Shown here piece by piece: positions 43,380-54,849 of a DNA stretch of 64,000 nt (the first letter of the stretch is position 1; every line of letters starts with the position of its first letter). A program made the translations under genes and the position numbers. The DNA is taken from the NCBI RefSeq assembly GCF_009727055.1, contig NC_052358.1, forward strand, positions 47,149,089-47,213,088, read 5' to 3'. The stretch comes from Benincasa hispida. Its lineage: Eukaryota; Streptophyta; Magnoliopsida; Cucurbitales; Cucurbitaceae. Below the pieces are notes generated by a model, which had not been told where the DNA came from, ran no database searches, and saw nothing but the letters and a program-made list of their open reading frames with translations.

Positions 43380-44190
43380 ATCCTTTGTATGCGTCCAACT
43401 CTTGGATGTTCAACGCATAGTCCATACTCAATGCATAGCCATCACCAACGCATAGCAAGCCAATTCATTATCATTACAATACAACTTAGCCATCGCCACG
43501 AGCTAACCATCACCAATGCATAGGGTGACCGTCCACCCTCAACGCATGGCTCACTAGGTAGCATTGCACGACTTGCTTGGCATGGGCGCATGGTGCTGGC
43601 CACCAACGCATAGGCGTACTGCATAGGCTGGCCACTCGACGCATGAGCGCGCTGCATAGGCTGGTTGCTCGATGCATGGGTGTGCGACATAGGCTGGTCA
43701 TCGCTCGCTCGCTTGGCCGCATGGGCTGCGCGCTTGGTTGCATGGCAGGGCACCTCGACGCACGGGTATGGCCGCTCAGCAAGGTGCTCAACGCATGTGT
43801 GTGGCAGCTCGATGCATTGGTAGGGCGTCTGGCCGAGGTTGCTCGATGCATGGATAGGGCATCTGATCGAGGCTGCTCGACGCATGGCTGGCCGCTCGAC
43901 GCATTGGGCAAAGGCACTGGCCGAGGCTGCTCGACGCATGGGCTGCCTTCCAACGTATGCCTTGTCTACCCCTGTCTCTTATACACATCTAGATGTGTAT
44001 AAGAGACAGTAGCTGTACGCTCGACGCATTGGGCAAAGGCACTGGCCGAGGCTGCTCGACGCATGGGCTGCCTTCCAACGTATGCCTTGTCTACCCTTTT
44101 GCCTTCCAACGCGTCATCTCCATTTTTCCTTCTTCAGCCGCATGCCATCATCAACACACCCTTCCAACGCATTGGTCCCTTCCAACGCAT
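43380..44190. repeat. CGACGCATGG/CAACGCAT-rich irregular repeat
   Basis: Dozens of copies of GACGCATGG, CAACGCATAG and related words at 15-45-bp spacing, mixed with GGCTGGCC(A/G)CTCGAC phrases. GC-rich compared with its AT-rich surroundings. ORFs on both strands through this block are low-complexity products and not proteins. Confidence 0.7.
43893..44096. other. Second Nextera junction adapter flanked by an exact 79-bp duplication
   Basis: The 38-bp double mosaic end lies at 43972-44009. The 79 bases before it (43893-43971, CGCTCGACGCATTGGG... to TCTACCC) recur exactly at 44018-44096. The assembler therefore read into the adapter and out again over the same genomic sequence. The real genome very likely has this stretch once and no adapter. 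Translation yields the contaminant peptide starts MCIRDR and MCIRDS. Confidence 0.97.
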
Positions 44191-44422
44191 CCCACACAAA
44201 ATTCTATACTTAGCCAAATTTTCCAAAATTTCCCCAAGAGTTAAACTTCCAAATTTCCTATTTTCTTCAAATCTCCACTCTTTTCTCTACCATTACACAC
44301 TAGTTTCCACATCAACCTACTCACCACACTAGTCTTAGTAGGGAACATACTCAAGTAGAGAAATTAGGATTCGGGGTTCACAGTTTTATTATTATTTTTA
44401 TTTGTTTTTATTTTTATTTTTA

Positions 44423-44426
<4 letters not shown>

Positions 44427-44465
<39 letters not shown>
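44427..44465. repeat. (ATT)n microsatellite
   Basis: About 13 uninterrupted ATT/TTA units, preceded by a TTTTTATTTTTAT-type run (44388-44426). Confidence 0.9.
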
Positions 44466-44797
44466 TCATCAATGCAAGCCATAAAGGCCTTGCGGTAGTC
44501 ATTTTCCTCTTATTCAACAATCATTCACCAAGTTAAAGAATAACGCATTAAATACAGAAAAGTTAAAAGAATTAAAGAAAGCATAGAAATAAATGCAAGA
44601 GAGTTAATTGAAGAATAAATTCATAAAGTCATAAAAGCAGATTTAAAGACGCAATAAATGACAAAGTTCAAAAACAATAAAGACAGGAATTTAGAAAGCG
44701 TTTAAACATAGATTTGAGATATGAACCGGAAAATAGTGTTCTCTGATTAGCGCAATCCACATCTCTGCAGGAAGTCCAGCTTGCCTACCCAATATCT

Positions 44798-46182
44798 TCA
44801 GGGAAATTGCTCGTTTTCATGAGATCCGGGGGCTTCAGAGTTGCTGGGCAACGTTCTAGGGTCTTTATTTCTAAGTTCAGAAGCCAGCTGCCTCACTTGA
44901 ATCTCCAAATTTCTTATTGAAGACGCCTGCGTCTGCATCATTGCATCATTTTTATCCATGTACTGCTTGAGTAGGGCATCCAATGATCTTCCAGAGGTGT
45001 TTGAAGTTGAGGGTTGTTGGTTTTGCGATTGCCTTTCTTGACCGTGATTAGAATTATGGTGAAAAGGAGGAGGGTTTCCCCGATTCCCTGAATTGCCACC
45101 CTGATGGTTGCTTGGCCCACCTTGGTTTTGATTCCCTCCCCAACCGAAGTTAGGATGGTTCCTCCAACCAGGATTATATGTGTTACTGAAGGGGTTATTC
45201 TGGATGTCGCATACTTGCTGGACGTTCGATGGGCACATGTCTGCCGCATGGGCCTCTCTACAATTAACGCAACTAATTGCGACCACTTGAGTTGACGCAG
45301 TGGGTTGCGCTGTTTGTTGGGAGATGGCTTCTTGATTGATTGCCATCAATTGGAGGATTGAGGTTACTGTGGCCATCTGAGCGGCCAGTGTGTTCATTGT
45401 CTCTGCAGGGACAATGGCAGTTTCATTTCTTCTTTCTGCAAAGCCTCTTCCTTCGTATCCATCATCGACCTAGTCATTTATGTTCTGCGAGATGCGGTCA
45501 AGGATGACCTTGGCCTCAGTATACGTCTTATCCATAAAACCTCCTGCTGCGGAGGTGTCAGCAATAGCCTGCGTTGATCTGTTTAGGCCATTATAGAATG
45601 TCTCCATCAGGATGCAATTGGGTATCCCGATATACGGGCAGTTCTTCACTAGTCTCCTAAATCGCACCCAGGCAATGCTCAAGGTCTCATTGTCCATTTG
45701 TTCAAAGTTCAGCACATCCTTCCGTCGCCTTGCGTTGCCAGAGGGAAGAACTTTTTCATGAACCGTTGAACCACCTGATTCCATGAAGTAATCTCATTTG
45801 GCTCCAGTGAGTGAGCCCACCTCTTGGCTTCATCCCTCAAGGTGTAAGGGAAGAGATATACTTTAATATCCTTAGGGGTAATTCCAAGAAGTTGCCGTAT
45901 CTTGACAAAGCTGGTCAGGTGGGCATGTGGGTCTTCACCTTGCAGACCCTTAAATTGCACTGCATTCTGGATCATTTGGAGCATGACCGGCTTGATCTCG
46001 AATCTCGCGTTCTCCTCGACCATCGGCCTTGAAATCCCAGGCAAGAAATCGTACAAATTGAGTGCCGCATAGTTCCTCATGGGAATGTTGTGGCCAGCAG
46101 CAAGGAAAACTGGATCTTGTGCTGGCCGTACTGCCCCTTGATTTCTTGCGGGAGCCACATTGTCATTATTATTATCTGTCAT
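44798..46182 (-). pseudogene. Gag of Ty3/gypsy element J (Athila/Tat type), near-complete with breaks
   Basis: Start ATG 46182 (MTDNNNDNVAPARNQGA). N-terminal half leads to RQLLGITPKDIKVYLFPYTL and DEAKRWAHSLEPNEITSWNQ, the retrotransposon gag core. A one-base frameshift near 45750 follows, then NCPYIGIPNCILMETFYNGL. A TAG at about 45470 interrupts, then a Gln-rich part, a zinc-finger-like CVNCREAHAADMC, an Asn/Gly/Gln-rich RNA-binding-like stretch and the end at 44798. Protease to integrase are not found to the left, so J is truncated or gag-only. Gag would form the particle; here it is inactive. Confidence 0.85.
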
Positions 46183-46380
46183 GTTGGCTGCTTTCTTTCG
46201 CCTCGCTCGGTTCTAGCGTGCCCTAGCGCGAAATGTACGCTCAATCTCTGGGTCAGCTTCAAATTCTGGTTCAGTCCCAGTACTCATAAACTGTCAGACT
46301 ACTCTCCGCGTCGAATAGCCAATACAAAGAGATCTGTCCTGCAAAATATTACAAACATACTCAACAATAACCGTTACCAA

Positions 46381-46398
46381 TCCCTGGCAACGGTGCCA
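46381..46398 (-). promoter_or_regulatory. Second, decayed tRNA-Asp-type primer site
   Basis: Minus-strand TGGCACCGTTGCCAGGGA, preceded (minus strand) by CGTTACAAGTTTA exactly as at the other site 92 bp to the right. It is the closer of the two to gag. Confidence 0.7.
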
Positions 46399-46472
46399 TA
46401 AACTTGTAACGCAAATTTATATCTTTAAGCATGTGGGCAAATATGAATGTGAATGAATGAACAAGTCCATGT

Positions 46473-46490
46473 CCCCAGCAACGGCGCCAT
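46473..46490 (-). promoter_or_regulatory. Primer binding site of gypsy J
   Basis: Minus-strand TGGCGCCGTTGCTGGGGA, one mismatch to the tRNA-Asp complement TGGCGCCGTTGCCGGGGA, six bases after the LTR end CGTTACA. Confidence 0.88.
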
Positions 46491-46496
46491 AAACTT

Positions 46497-48419
46497 GTAA
46501 CGTAGAAGAATGAATGTGTTGATGATGATATGCGATACTACTTCTAGATGTATGCGTTATTAATGAAATGCTTGTAGTATGCTATGCGTTGTCACAAGTT
46601 TCCTTACGTTGAAACCAAGTATAATTTCACCACAAATTTCTCGAAGTGATCCAAGGTCAAACACAGGGATTGCGTAGTTAATGTGTTACATTTGTGATAT
46701 ATGCGACCGTGGGTTTTTCAATTAATAAAAGATTGGTTTATACAGATATTTAAAATTGCAGTAAAGTAAAATATGCGGTAAAGTAAAGTTGCGATGACTA
46801 AATAAAAGTGCATAAAAGTAAACCTAAGTTAATATGATACAAGATACAAGGTACTGATACATAATACCGAGATTGAGACTGACTGTGAAGATTATACAAA
46901 GGGTCGTGTTATGCGGTGGCAAGTCTTTATGAATGCGACAGAAATAGAAAGGGTAATTACTATAAACATCGCAAGTTCATTAATTACGTTAAAGATATAA
47001 CTACGGTTTTGCTTTCCCTTGGCGTACACCTCTCGGTGATTGGCATGTTCCCACATCTCTATGGTGAAACAGGGATGAACGTAATGAACGCAAGGTTGCT
47101 TTCATCTCTGGAAGTACTTCTCGCTTTAGTCAACGCATTCTTCTAACCTTCTCTCGACAGGTAGAATGACATCTTCACTTCTATTCTCACAGGTGAAGAT
47201 GCCGTCTAGCATGCTTTAGCTAAACATTTTTATTTCTTTAACACATATTAATTTACTTGTTTAATTCATTCTAATTACCAAGGGATTAAGAAAACATCAT
47301 GGAGAAAGCGATTAGTGGAGGAACGGAAATAGACAGAAAGATGGAGATGAAAATGATCATGACATTCAATACTAATATTTAGCGTCTGATACATGATGGG
47401 AATGATAGAGATTAAGAAGATGAATACAATTGATGATAAGAGATAGAAACAAATACGGAAAAGTGCCAACATCTTGACACAGATCTGGATAGTGGATTTG
47501 CTTGCCGGAAAATGAAGTGAATGGAAGGAAGAGCTTCCCTCTCAGTCTTGCTCGTCCGGTAGGAGTGACCTTGCTACAAAGCTTCACGGTGGGGATTGAA
47601 AGGATTTACTCTGAGACTCACCTCTCGGCCTTGTCTCTTAAATCTTCCTAGATCTTCTCCGATTAGAACTTAGACCAGTCTCTCTCTCAATATATAAATA
47701 TCAAAATATGCCCGTATCAAGTATATTTTCCAATAAACTTTCAGAGGCTATTCATAGGCTCAGCTTTGACTCTCTAACTTGTGAACCCCACTTATTGTTA
47801 TGGTAATTCCGAAGATGGTGGAATGAATATTCCTTCTGTTACGCGATCAATCCCGTCAGAAATGCACAACGGTCAGCTGTACACGTGTTTGAATCCTCCA
47901 TAATTGCGCTGCTCTTTTGCATCTTCGATCGTTTGCCCACATGCGGTGTTGTTTTTGACTACCGCATGCGGTTGAAGTTGCGTTAATCACTTAGCTCTTG
48001 ATCGATTGTTGCATGCGCCGTCATTGTATTGATTGTCTATTCATTTCTGAATGATTGGCACAATACGACGTAGATGCATTGTTCTTTTTCTCTTGAGCCA
48101 TGAACGCATACGGTGACTTGATTTTCTACAAAACAGACTTGAAACATCATTTTCTACCATTGCGATGGTGTCAGTGGGTATATTGACGACAATTTATCAT
48201 TATTGCATTTCTTAGCTAATTTCTCTACAATTGATGCAACTTTCCTTTCTTTTGGCCGCAATATCTAAATAAAGTAGGATAAATAACTTGTATTTCTACA
48301 AGTTATTAGAGGTCCAATTTAGGTGATTCAAATTGCGCTGGAATCGTTGTCCCGAGCTCTATGCAATGGACACTTCAAAACACTGAAATTAGTAATAAGT
48401 AAAAGCAGGTTTGTTATCA
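46497..48419 (-). repeat. 5' LTR of gypsy J (1,923 bp)
   Basis: Minus-strand start TGATAACAAACCTGC at 48419 and end CTACGTTACA at 46497, followed by the PBS. Rich in AACGCA/TGCGTT words like LTR families D and N. Near its start lies a palindrome around AACTTGTATTTCTACAAGTT (48277-48304). No coding content. Confidence 0.75.
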
Positions 48420-48483
48420 TCAAAATGTTGATTAATTAATTAATTAACATTAATTAACATTAATTAATTTGGGTTAAGGGTCA

Positions 48484-48960
48484 AAAAGCCAACAATCACA
48501 TCCTTTGTCCTAGTAAAGCGGACATACCATAAGGATGAATTCCGTCTTCTTCAGAGAAAGTCACCATCTCCCCTAGACGTTAAGACTACCTTCCTGAATG
48601 ATAATCTTAAGGAGACCATTTATATGCAGAAACTTGAAGGATTTGTAATCCAAGGTCAAGAGTAAAAGGTTTGCAAGCTTAATCGGTCCACTTATGAATC
48701 AAAACAAGCTTCTTGATCTTATAAGGTTTAATAATCCGATAAAATCTTATGGCTTTGATTAAAATGTTAACGAGCCTTGTGTTTACAAGAAAATCATTGA
48801 TAGTTCAGTAGCTTTCTTAGTGTTGTATGAAGATGATATCCTACTCATTGGCAATGATGTAGGTCTACTGACCGACGTTAAAACAGTGGTTGGCGACCCA
48901 ATACCAAATAAAAGATTTGAGAAAAGCGCAGTTTGTTCTGGTTTTTCAGATCCTTTGGAG
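48484..48960 (+). pseudogene. Fragment of a copia reverse transcriptase
   Basis: DVKTTFLNDNLKETIYM (about 48575-48630), then KVCKLNRSTYESKQAS after a stop, then EPCVYKKIIDSSVAFLVLYE. The catalytic motif YVDD is changed to YEDD (48826-48837), followed by ILLIGNDVGLLTD. Several stops and frame changes. The fragment ends near 48920-48960 where the C leader begins, so it belongs to another, mostly deleted element. Confidence 0.8.
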
Positions 48961-49804
48961 TCAATAGAGTTGAAATTAGGTTGTAAAAGAAATGAGAAGC
49001 AAACGTGGTGGAGCTGCAGATTTCTGGACTAAAGCTTCTGCCCATCAGTGTCGTGACACTGTTCATCAAGTGTTAAAATGCTTCGAGCATAATGATGAAC
49101 AACATTGCAATGCTGGGATGCAGCGTTATGACGCTGATCATCCGAGCTAAGAACAGTGCGCGTCCGTGACCTGGTTTACATAGAAGGTGACTGGTTCGAC
49201 CGGTCTGGCTTATTCTGGTCTGACTTGGCCTGGTTTGGTCTGGTTCAACTTCTTTTGAAGCTCTGGAAGTCCGGTTCAGGTTGATTTGTGCAGTCCAAAT
49301 CAAAATTGAAGTTGTTTTTGTACATTTTATGTAATAATTTAATTATTATTGCTTGCTTAGGATGTCAAAGTTGAACCATATCATAAATATTAATACACGT
49401 GAATATGTTATATTTAAATTAAAACATGTTTGTGCATATTTTATGTCATGTGGATTTAAAACTCTACCATAGGAAGCATGTTACATGCATTGGACATATG
49501 TAATAAAGAGCTATAATATATAGTATGCATGTTTAAGGTTTCTTTTGTTTAATATAAGTGTTATATTAAATGTTGATGCCTTATTGAAGTTATGGATACA
49601 AAGCATGTCTAATTTTGTAAGTAGTTATAAAATTGAATTAGACATTAAAATCCATAACAAAGATAAGTTGCGTGCTCACGTAGCTTAATACTTGTTTTAA
49701 ATAGTTAAAATAGGTCGTTATCTTATAAATCACGGTTACAAACTTAACTGGTACATAATCCTGTCTGAGGCTGGAGGTTTTTAAGCTGACAGTCTATGGA
49801 ACAC

Positions 49805-51476
49805 TGATGCGTTATTTTATTGAATGGAAATACGGATGATATGCGTTGATGGATTGCGTTGTGCACTCAAGTTTCCCCAGCAGAAGTCAAGTGTAAATTC
49901 CTCTGAGTTTCCTTGTAAGTCTACGTTCGAACACAGGGACTTGTGAAAATAGTTGCTATTTTGCTAATGTTTATGAAAACTTTGTGGTAACCAAGTAAAT
50001 AAATAAAGTGTTGGGTATGTTGTTGTGTTGACGAAAAAGTAGTAAATAAAGGCGGCGGATTTGAGAAAGATAGTTGCGTTGATAGATGCAATGAGTATGC
50101 GATGAATGGGTTGAGAAGATCTTTAGCTGGCGTTACTCGGGAATGCATCAAACTATGCGATCATGTTACAACCATGCATAGCAAGTCATTTCCCATTGTA
50201 AATGCGATGCTCCTAAGTTTAGGACGCATGTGTTGAATGCAAAATGTCCATAGAGCTTATCCCTAAGTCTCTACTTTTGTCCTATGCGTTGATGCCAAAT
50301 GCATGAAAGCAAGGTGACCACATACAATCATATCTTATCACTAAGATGCATGCGATGCGTTAATAACAAATAGTGTTCATTCCTAAGCACCTATCTCTCA
50401 TTTATGTGTTCTAATCTAGTTCTTCCAAACCTAGATTCTGACCTCACCTCCCCAAGTCTAGATCCTGTCCTTAGACTACCCTCCCGAGTATCTCTAATAG
50501 AAGAATGCAACATACATAAACAAGATAATCGCAAAGAATGAAGATTCCCTCGTTATGCTAGCTAACTGCTTCTCAACCCATTCAACTAATTTAGCTACTC
50601 ATGCATGAATAACAGAGAGTGAACAGATATAGAGAAAGAAATTCCATTCTTATAACTGAGTTGAGTACAAAATGACAATGGAAAGTAAAGGTAGAGAGCC
50701 TGGTAGTAATTCCTTGCTGACCGAGGCTTTTTACATTGAATATCTATTCTGATCTACAAATGTTCCCACTTTCGCAAGCGTCGGCCCTCTCTCTGTCTTG
50801 GAGCTTACGGTGCTTTCCCAAGCTTACCGAAACGATCTACGGGCACACCTTTTTCCTCGCGTCCGCCTTAAAATGGAAGAAAACTATGGACAGAGGCATG
50901 AACTTGTAAAGTGATGAAGTAATCGACTACTTAACCCCTTCTCTGAAGAATGCACTTGGTATTTATAGAGTTTCCATGGTGAAAGGCGGCTTCTCTCTCC
51001 CGGTTGTACAGATGGGACAACTTTAATTCCTGATTGACGCGCCGAATAATTATCACCGAATAAAGCTGAATGTACTTCGTGACCATTATCGACTGTCAAC
51101 TTAATTTGGATCCGACTGTCATCAACTTTCTGTCCTATCGCTCTTAATTATCCTTTCACTCGGATGTGCCCACCATTTTGCACTGACCAATTTGCCGTGA
51201 TTCTTCTTGGGCGAATGTTTGCGAGCACAATCAACGCAAAGACTGCAGTGAAGTTGCGCTCGACCAGTGAATTCCTATGATCGCCATCTTTGTATTGTGT
51301 TAACGCATATTCTGCACGAAAATATAAAGATTAACTGTTCTAATGCATTGGATGCATGTGACCGCAATATTATAGATTTTATGATTAATGGACGTAATTT
51401 AACATATTTTATCAACGCAATCCAACATTGTTTAAGAACTTAGCACTATGATAACGTGCATTTCTGCCCGTTATCA
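49805..51476 (+). mobile_element. Solo LTR 'D' (1,672 bp) with aacac target duplication
   Basis: Starts TGATGCGTTATTT and ends CCCGTTATCA. The 5-bp aacac is present at 49800-49804 and 51477-51481. The C leader is interrupted exactly here: the empty site is visible in the A leader (TATGGAACACCTCCTAC near 30363). Its right half equals the fragment at 18859-19767. It contains many AACGCA/TGCGTT words. Confidence 0.92.
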
Positions 51477-51481
51477 AACAC

Positions 51482-52811
51482 CTCCTACCTGGGGATTATG
51501 GCCGAATAATTGAGCATTGTTAACTGGTTTTATAAGCATACATGGGCAGTGTAAGGTAATAAAATGGTTTATAGAAAATGTAGGTTAAAATCCATTTATA
51601 AGCATTATACTTGGACAAACCACATAGAATTAGGGTTGTTTAGTTAGCCGAAATAAACCTGAGTATAAGTATACCAATACAATTAGTAAAACACTTCAGT
51701 GAGAGTTTGATAACATATATGATATGTTGTTAGAATGCTTCAATGAGAATTTAATAACGTATATGACATGTTGTTAGAACGCTTCAGTGGGAGAGTAATA
51801 ACATATACGATATATTGGTTTTAACTCTCGCATCCCTAAGAGTTCACATCGAGATTCATACTTCACTTCATGTCAATTATACCTCGATTGCTCCATTCGG
51901 AAAGTGTTTGCATGAATTAAAATCTAGTTGAATAGGGAAAGTTGTTCACAGTAAAATCAAATACACGACATTTTTTATTTTAATTCTCACATCTCTAAAG
52001 AGTTCACATAGTAAGGTTCATGCGACACTTCGTGTCGCCCTGGGAGTGACCTCTATTCGGAAAGTGTTTACATGAGTCAATATTAAAGTGAATAAAAGGA
52101 AGTTGTTTATTGTAAAATCAAATATATGATATAATGATTTCAACTTTCATGCCCCTAGAAATTTCACACCGTGAGATTCATATGACGCTTTGTGTCACCC
52201 TTGGAGTGACCTCCATTCAGAAAGTGTTTGTATGGGTCAAGATCAAGGTGAATAGGAGAAGAAGTTCATAGTAAGTGGGTAAAGGATATATGTCAACATG
52301 TCCTACGGTCTCTTCCGTTGGCTTGGACCGTGAGATTCTTATGTTGAACCTGCTAGTTAGCTTTGGGTGGCCCTTACTAGTTGTTTAACAATGTCTATCC
52401 CCTCGGAGAGTTGTAACATAGGATTCAGAACAACTCAAACTTCATAAATGGATAGGATTTCTTAGGTCCATTCTCAAACTTGACTCTCCAATTCGGTAGC
52501 ATCGTTGGGGTCGACCTCTGAAGTTTGAAAATGGAGGGTTACACTTACAGAATTACTAAGTTTTAGTAATTTCTAACAAAAAACGGTAACTAAAGGACTA
52601 TAGGAATAAAAGTTATTCTAGAAATAGTATTTAGTTAATAACGTCTTACTTTAATGAAGGAGTATTTGACTGCCCCTTAGTAGCACTTATTCTGACTCAC
52701 TATTGTATCATTGCAAATAAATATTGATTACGGGTACATTATTATTTTTTGCTAAAACTTGATTTGGATTTAGCTGAAATTTACTAATAAATTTTTTTTT
52801 AAAATTTCAGT
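51482..52811 (+). other. C leader, second part
   Basis: Noncoding, parallel to 30370-31511 of A. It carries three or more direct repeats of an AGAGTTCACA..TTCGTGTC(G/A)CCCTGG..TGACCTC(T/C)ATTCGGAAAGTGTTT type (about 51838, 52007, 52165). It ends at the gag ATG 52812. Confidence 0.6.
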
Positions 52812-54289
52812 ATGTTGAATTCTTTTAGAATACTCGTTTCCACATTAGTTAACAACAATAACAATTCAACATGCAAATTACTAGCAAAAGATGATTCAAA
52901 ACAAGTTTTAACAGAGGAATGTCCTTTATCTCCCATCTCATCTAAAGTTTTGACCTATATAGATGAGAATGCAAAAATTGAACGACATAGTAAATACGAT
53001 TTACTTGTCATCGAAACATGTTTAGTAGAAAACGATAAGAAGACTTGGATAATAGATTCAGGTGCCACTAATCATATCTGTATTTTCTCTCAGGAAACAA
53101 GTTCCTGGAGATAATTAACAAAAGGCGAAGCAACCTTTAAGGTAGGAACTGGGGAGGCTGTTTCAGCTAAAGCAGTGGGAGATATGTACATTTTACTTGA
53201 AACCTTGGTAACTCGATCTTAATCCTGAGGTAAAATGTTTATTACTTGAAAATGTTTATAGGAGATAGGTACATTTTAATTGAAAATGTTTATTACATTC
53301 CTCATATGAAAAGGAATTTAATATCTGTCTCATGTTTACTAGAACAAAATTACAAAGTTTCTTTTGAAAATAATGAAATGTTCATTACTTTGAAAGATAT
53401 CAAAATTTGTTCTACAAAACTAGAAAATAACTTGTACATGTTAAAACCGAATGAGGTAAAAGCCGTTTAGAACATAGAGATATTTAAAACAGCTGAGACT
53501 CAAAATAAGAAACAGAAAATTTCTCCAAATGCCCATCTTTGGCACTTGAGACTTGATCACATCAATCTCAACAAGATTGAGAGATTGATTAAGAACGATC
53601 ATCTAAATTAGTTTGAAGACATTTCATTATCGCCATGTGAATCTTGTCTTGAGGGTAAAAATAACTAAAAGATCTTTTTTTTTGGAAAAGGTCTTAGAAC
53701 CAAAGAACCCTTGGAGCTAGTACATTTAGACCTTTGTGGTCCAATGAATGTTAAAGATAGAGGAGGATATGAATATTTCATGAGTTTCGTTGATGATTTA
53801 TTCAAGGTATGGCCATATTTTCCCAATACATCATAAGTTCGAAACACCTGAAAAGTTCAAGGAATATAAAGTTGAGGTTGAGAACCAATTAGGTAAAAGG
53901 CTTAAAACACTTCGATCAGATCGAGGGGGTGAGTATATGGACTTAAAATTCCTGGACTATTTGATAGAACATGGAATTCAGTCTCAACTCACAGCACCTA
54001 TCACACCTCAACAAAATAGTGTAGTAGAAAGGAGAATATGACTCTGTTAAACATGGTTTGTTCTATGATGAGTTATGCCCAGTTGCCAAGTTCTTTTTGG
54101 GGACACACAGTTGAGACTGTGGTGTATATATTAAACATGGTTCCCTCGAAAAGTGTTCCAGAAACACCTTACGAGTTATGAAGAGGACGTAAAGGTAGTT
54201 TACGTCACTTTAAGATCTAGGGATGCCTAGCACATGTGTTGGTGCAAAATCCTAAGAAGGTGGAATGCCGTTAAAAGGTATGCCTATCT
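52812..54289 (+). pseudogene. Copia gag-protease-integrase of element C, decayed, gag internally deleted
   Basis: Gag start MLNSFRILVS with VLTEECPLSP jumps after about 45 codons to KYDLLVIETCLVEN, which normally follows the zinc knuckle. Roughly 200 residues of gag including the knuckle are therefore missing. Protease motif DSGATNH (about 53055). Then, with frameshifts and stops, GAG-pre-integrase HLWHLRLDHINL and CESCLEGK, and integrase core LVHLDLCGPM, LRSDRGGEYMD and VVERR. It ends in WGCLAHVLVQNPKK where solo LTR F is inserted. Confidence 0.88.
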
Positions 54290-54849
54290 GTAGGTGTTGG
54301 GGTTATTACCCTAAATCTCACAGAGTCCTATAGTTTGTAAACACTTGAACAAACATTTTTGTGATTTATAATATATGATATTTTATTCACTTATGTCCAT
54401 GAAATATATGATATTTTAGTTGCATTTACTACAAACCAATAAACTAACATCCATGGTTATCGTTGTAACTTAAACATATATGTGGAGACATATAGGTGGA
54501 TCGTGTTTAAGTGGTAACCTAAATGGTTTGTAGTATATGGATAAGGTTGGGTACCTTATCTTGGTGACACTACGAGTATAACCCACTTTATAGGTGTTAC
54601 AAGTGTTGTAAAGTGCTACAAATGAACTGATCCTGATCATTCATGTATTAGACATGCGAGTGAGGATATTCTATACAAAGTAGTTTGTATAAGACCAGAC
54701 CACGAAATGTTTAGTCTCATTATATTAAGCGTTTACAATTGAGACTTTCATTTCATTAGGATGACCATAGGTAACATGACCTTAATCCTGAGTGAGTTGT
54801 GAACTCTTGCCTATGAGGGCGGTCCTTTGATTTGCATGGGTGAGAGTGG

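Larger units (their letters stand above)
41563..44340 (-). repeat. Putative LTR/leader of element K with two internal repeat arrays
   Basis: Sequence upstream (minus strand) of the K PBS, without coding capacity. It includes the hairpin array at 42126-42292, a TATA-like CTATTTATAGG region on the minus strand near 43155, and the CGACGCATG array at 43380-44190. Neither LTR start nor target duplication could be identified. The adapter at 43972-44009 makes the structure right of it unsafe. Confidence 0.4.

Noticed and set aside
43442..44002. Long ORFs on both strands (Cys/His/Arg-rich, up to 165 codons) suggesting a zinc-finger-like protein
   Set aside because: They arise from the GACGCATG repeat array, lack family motifs, and part of the sequence is sequencing adapter.
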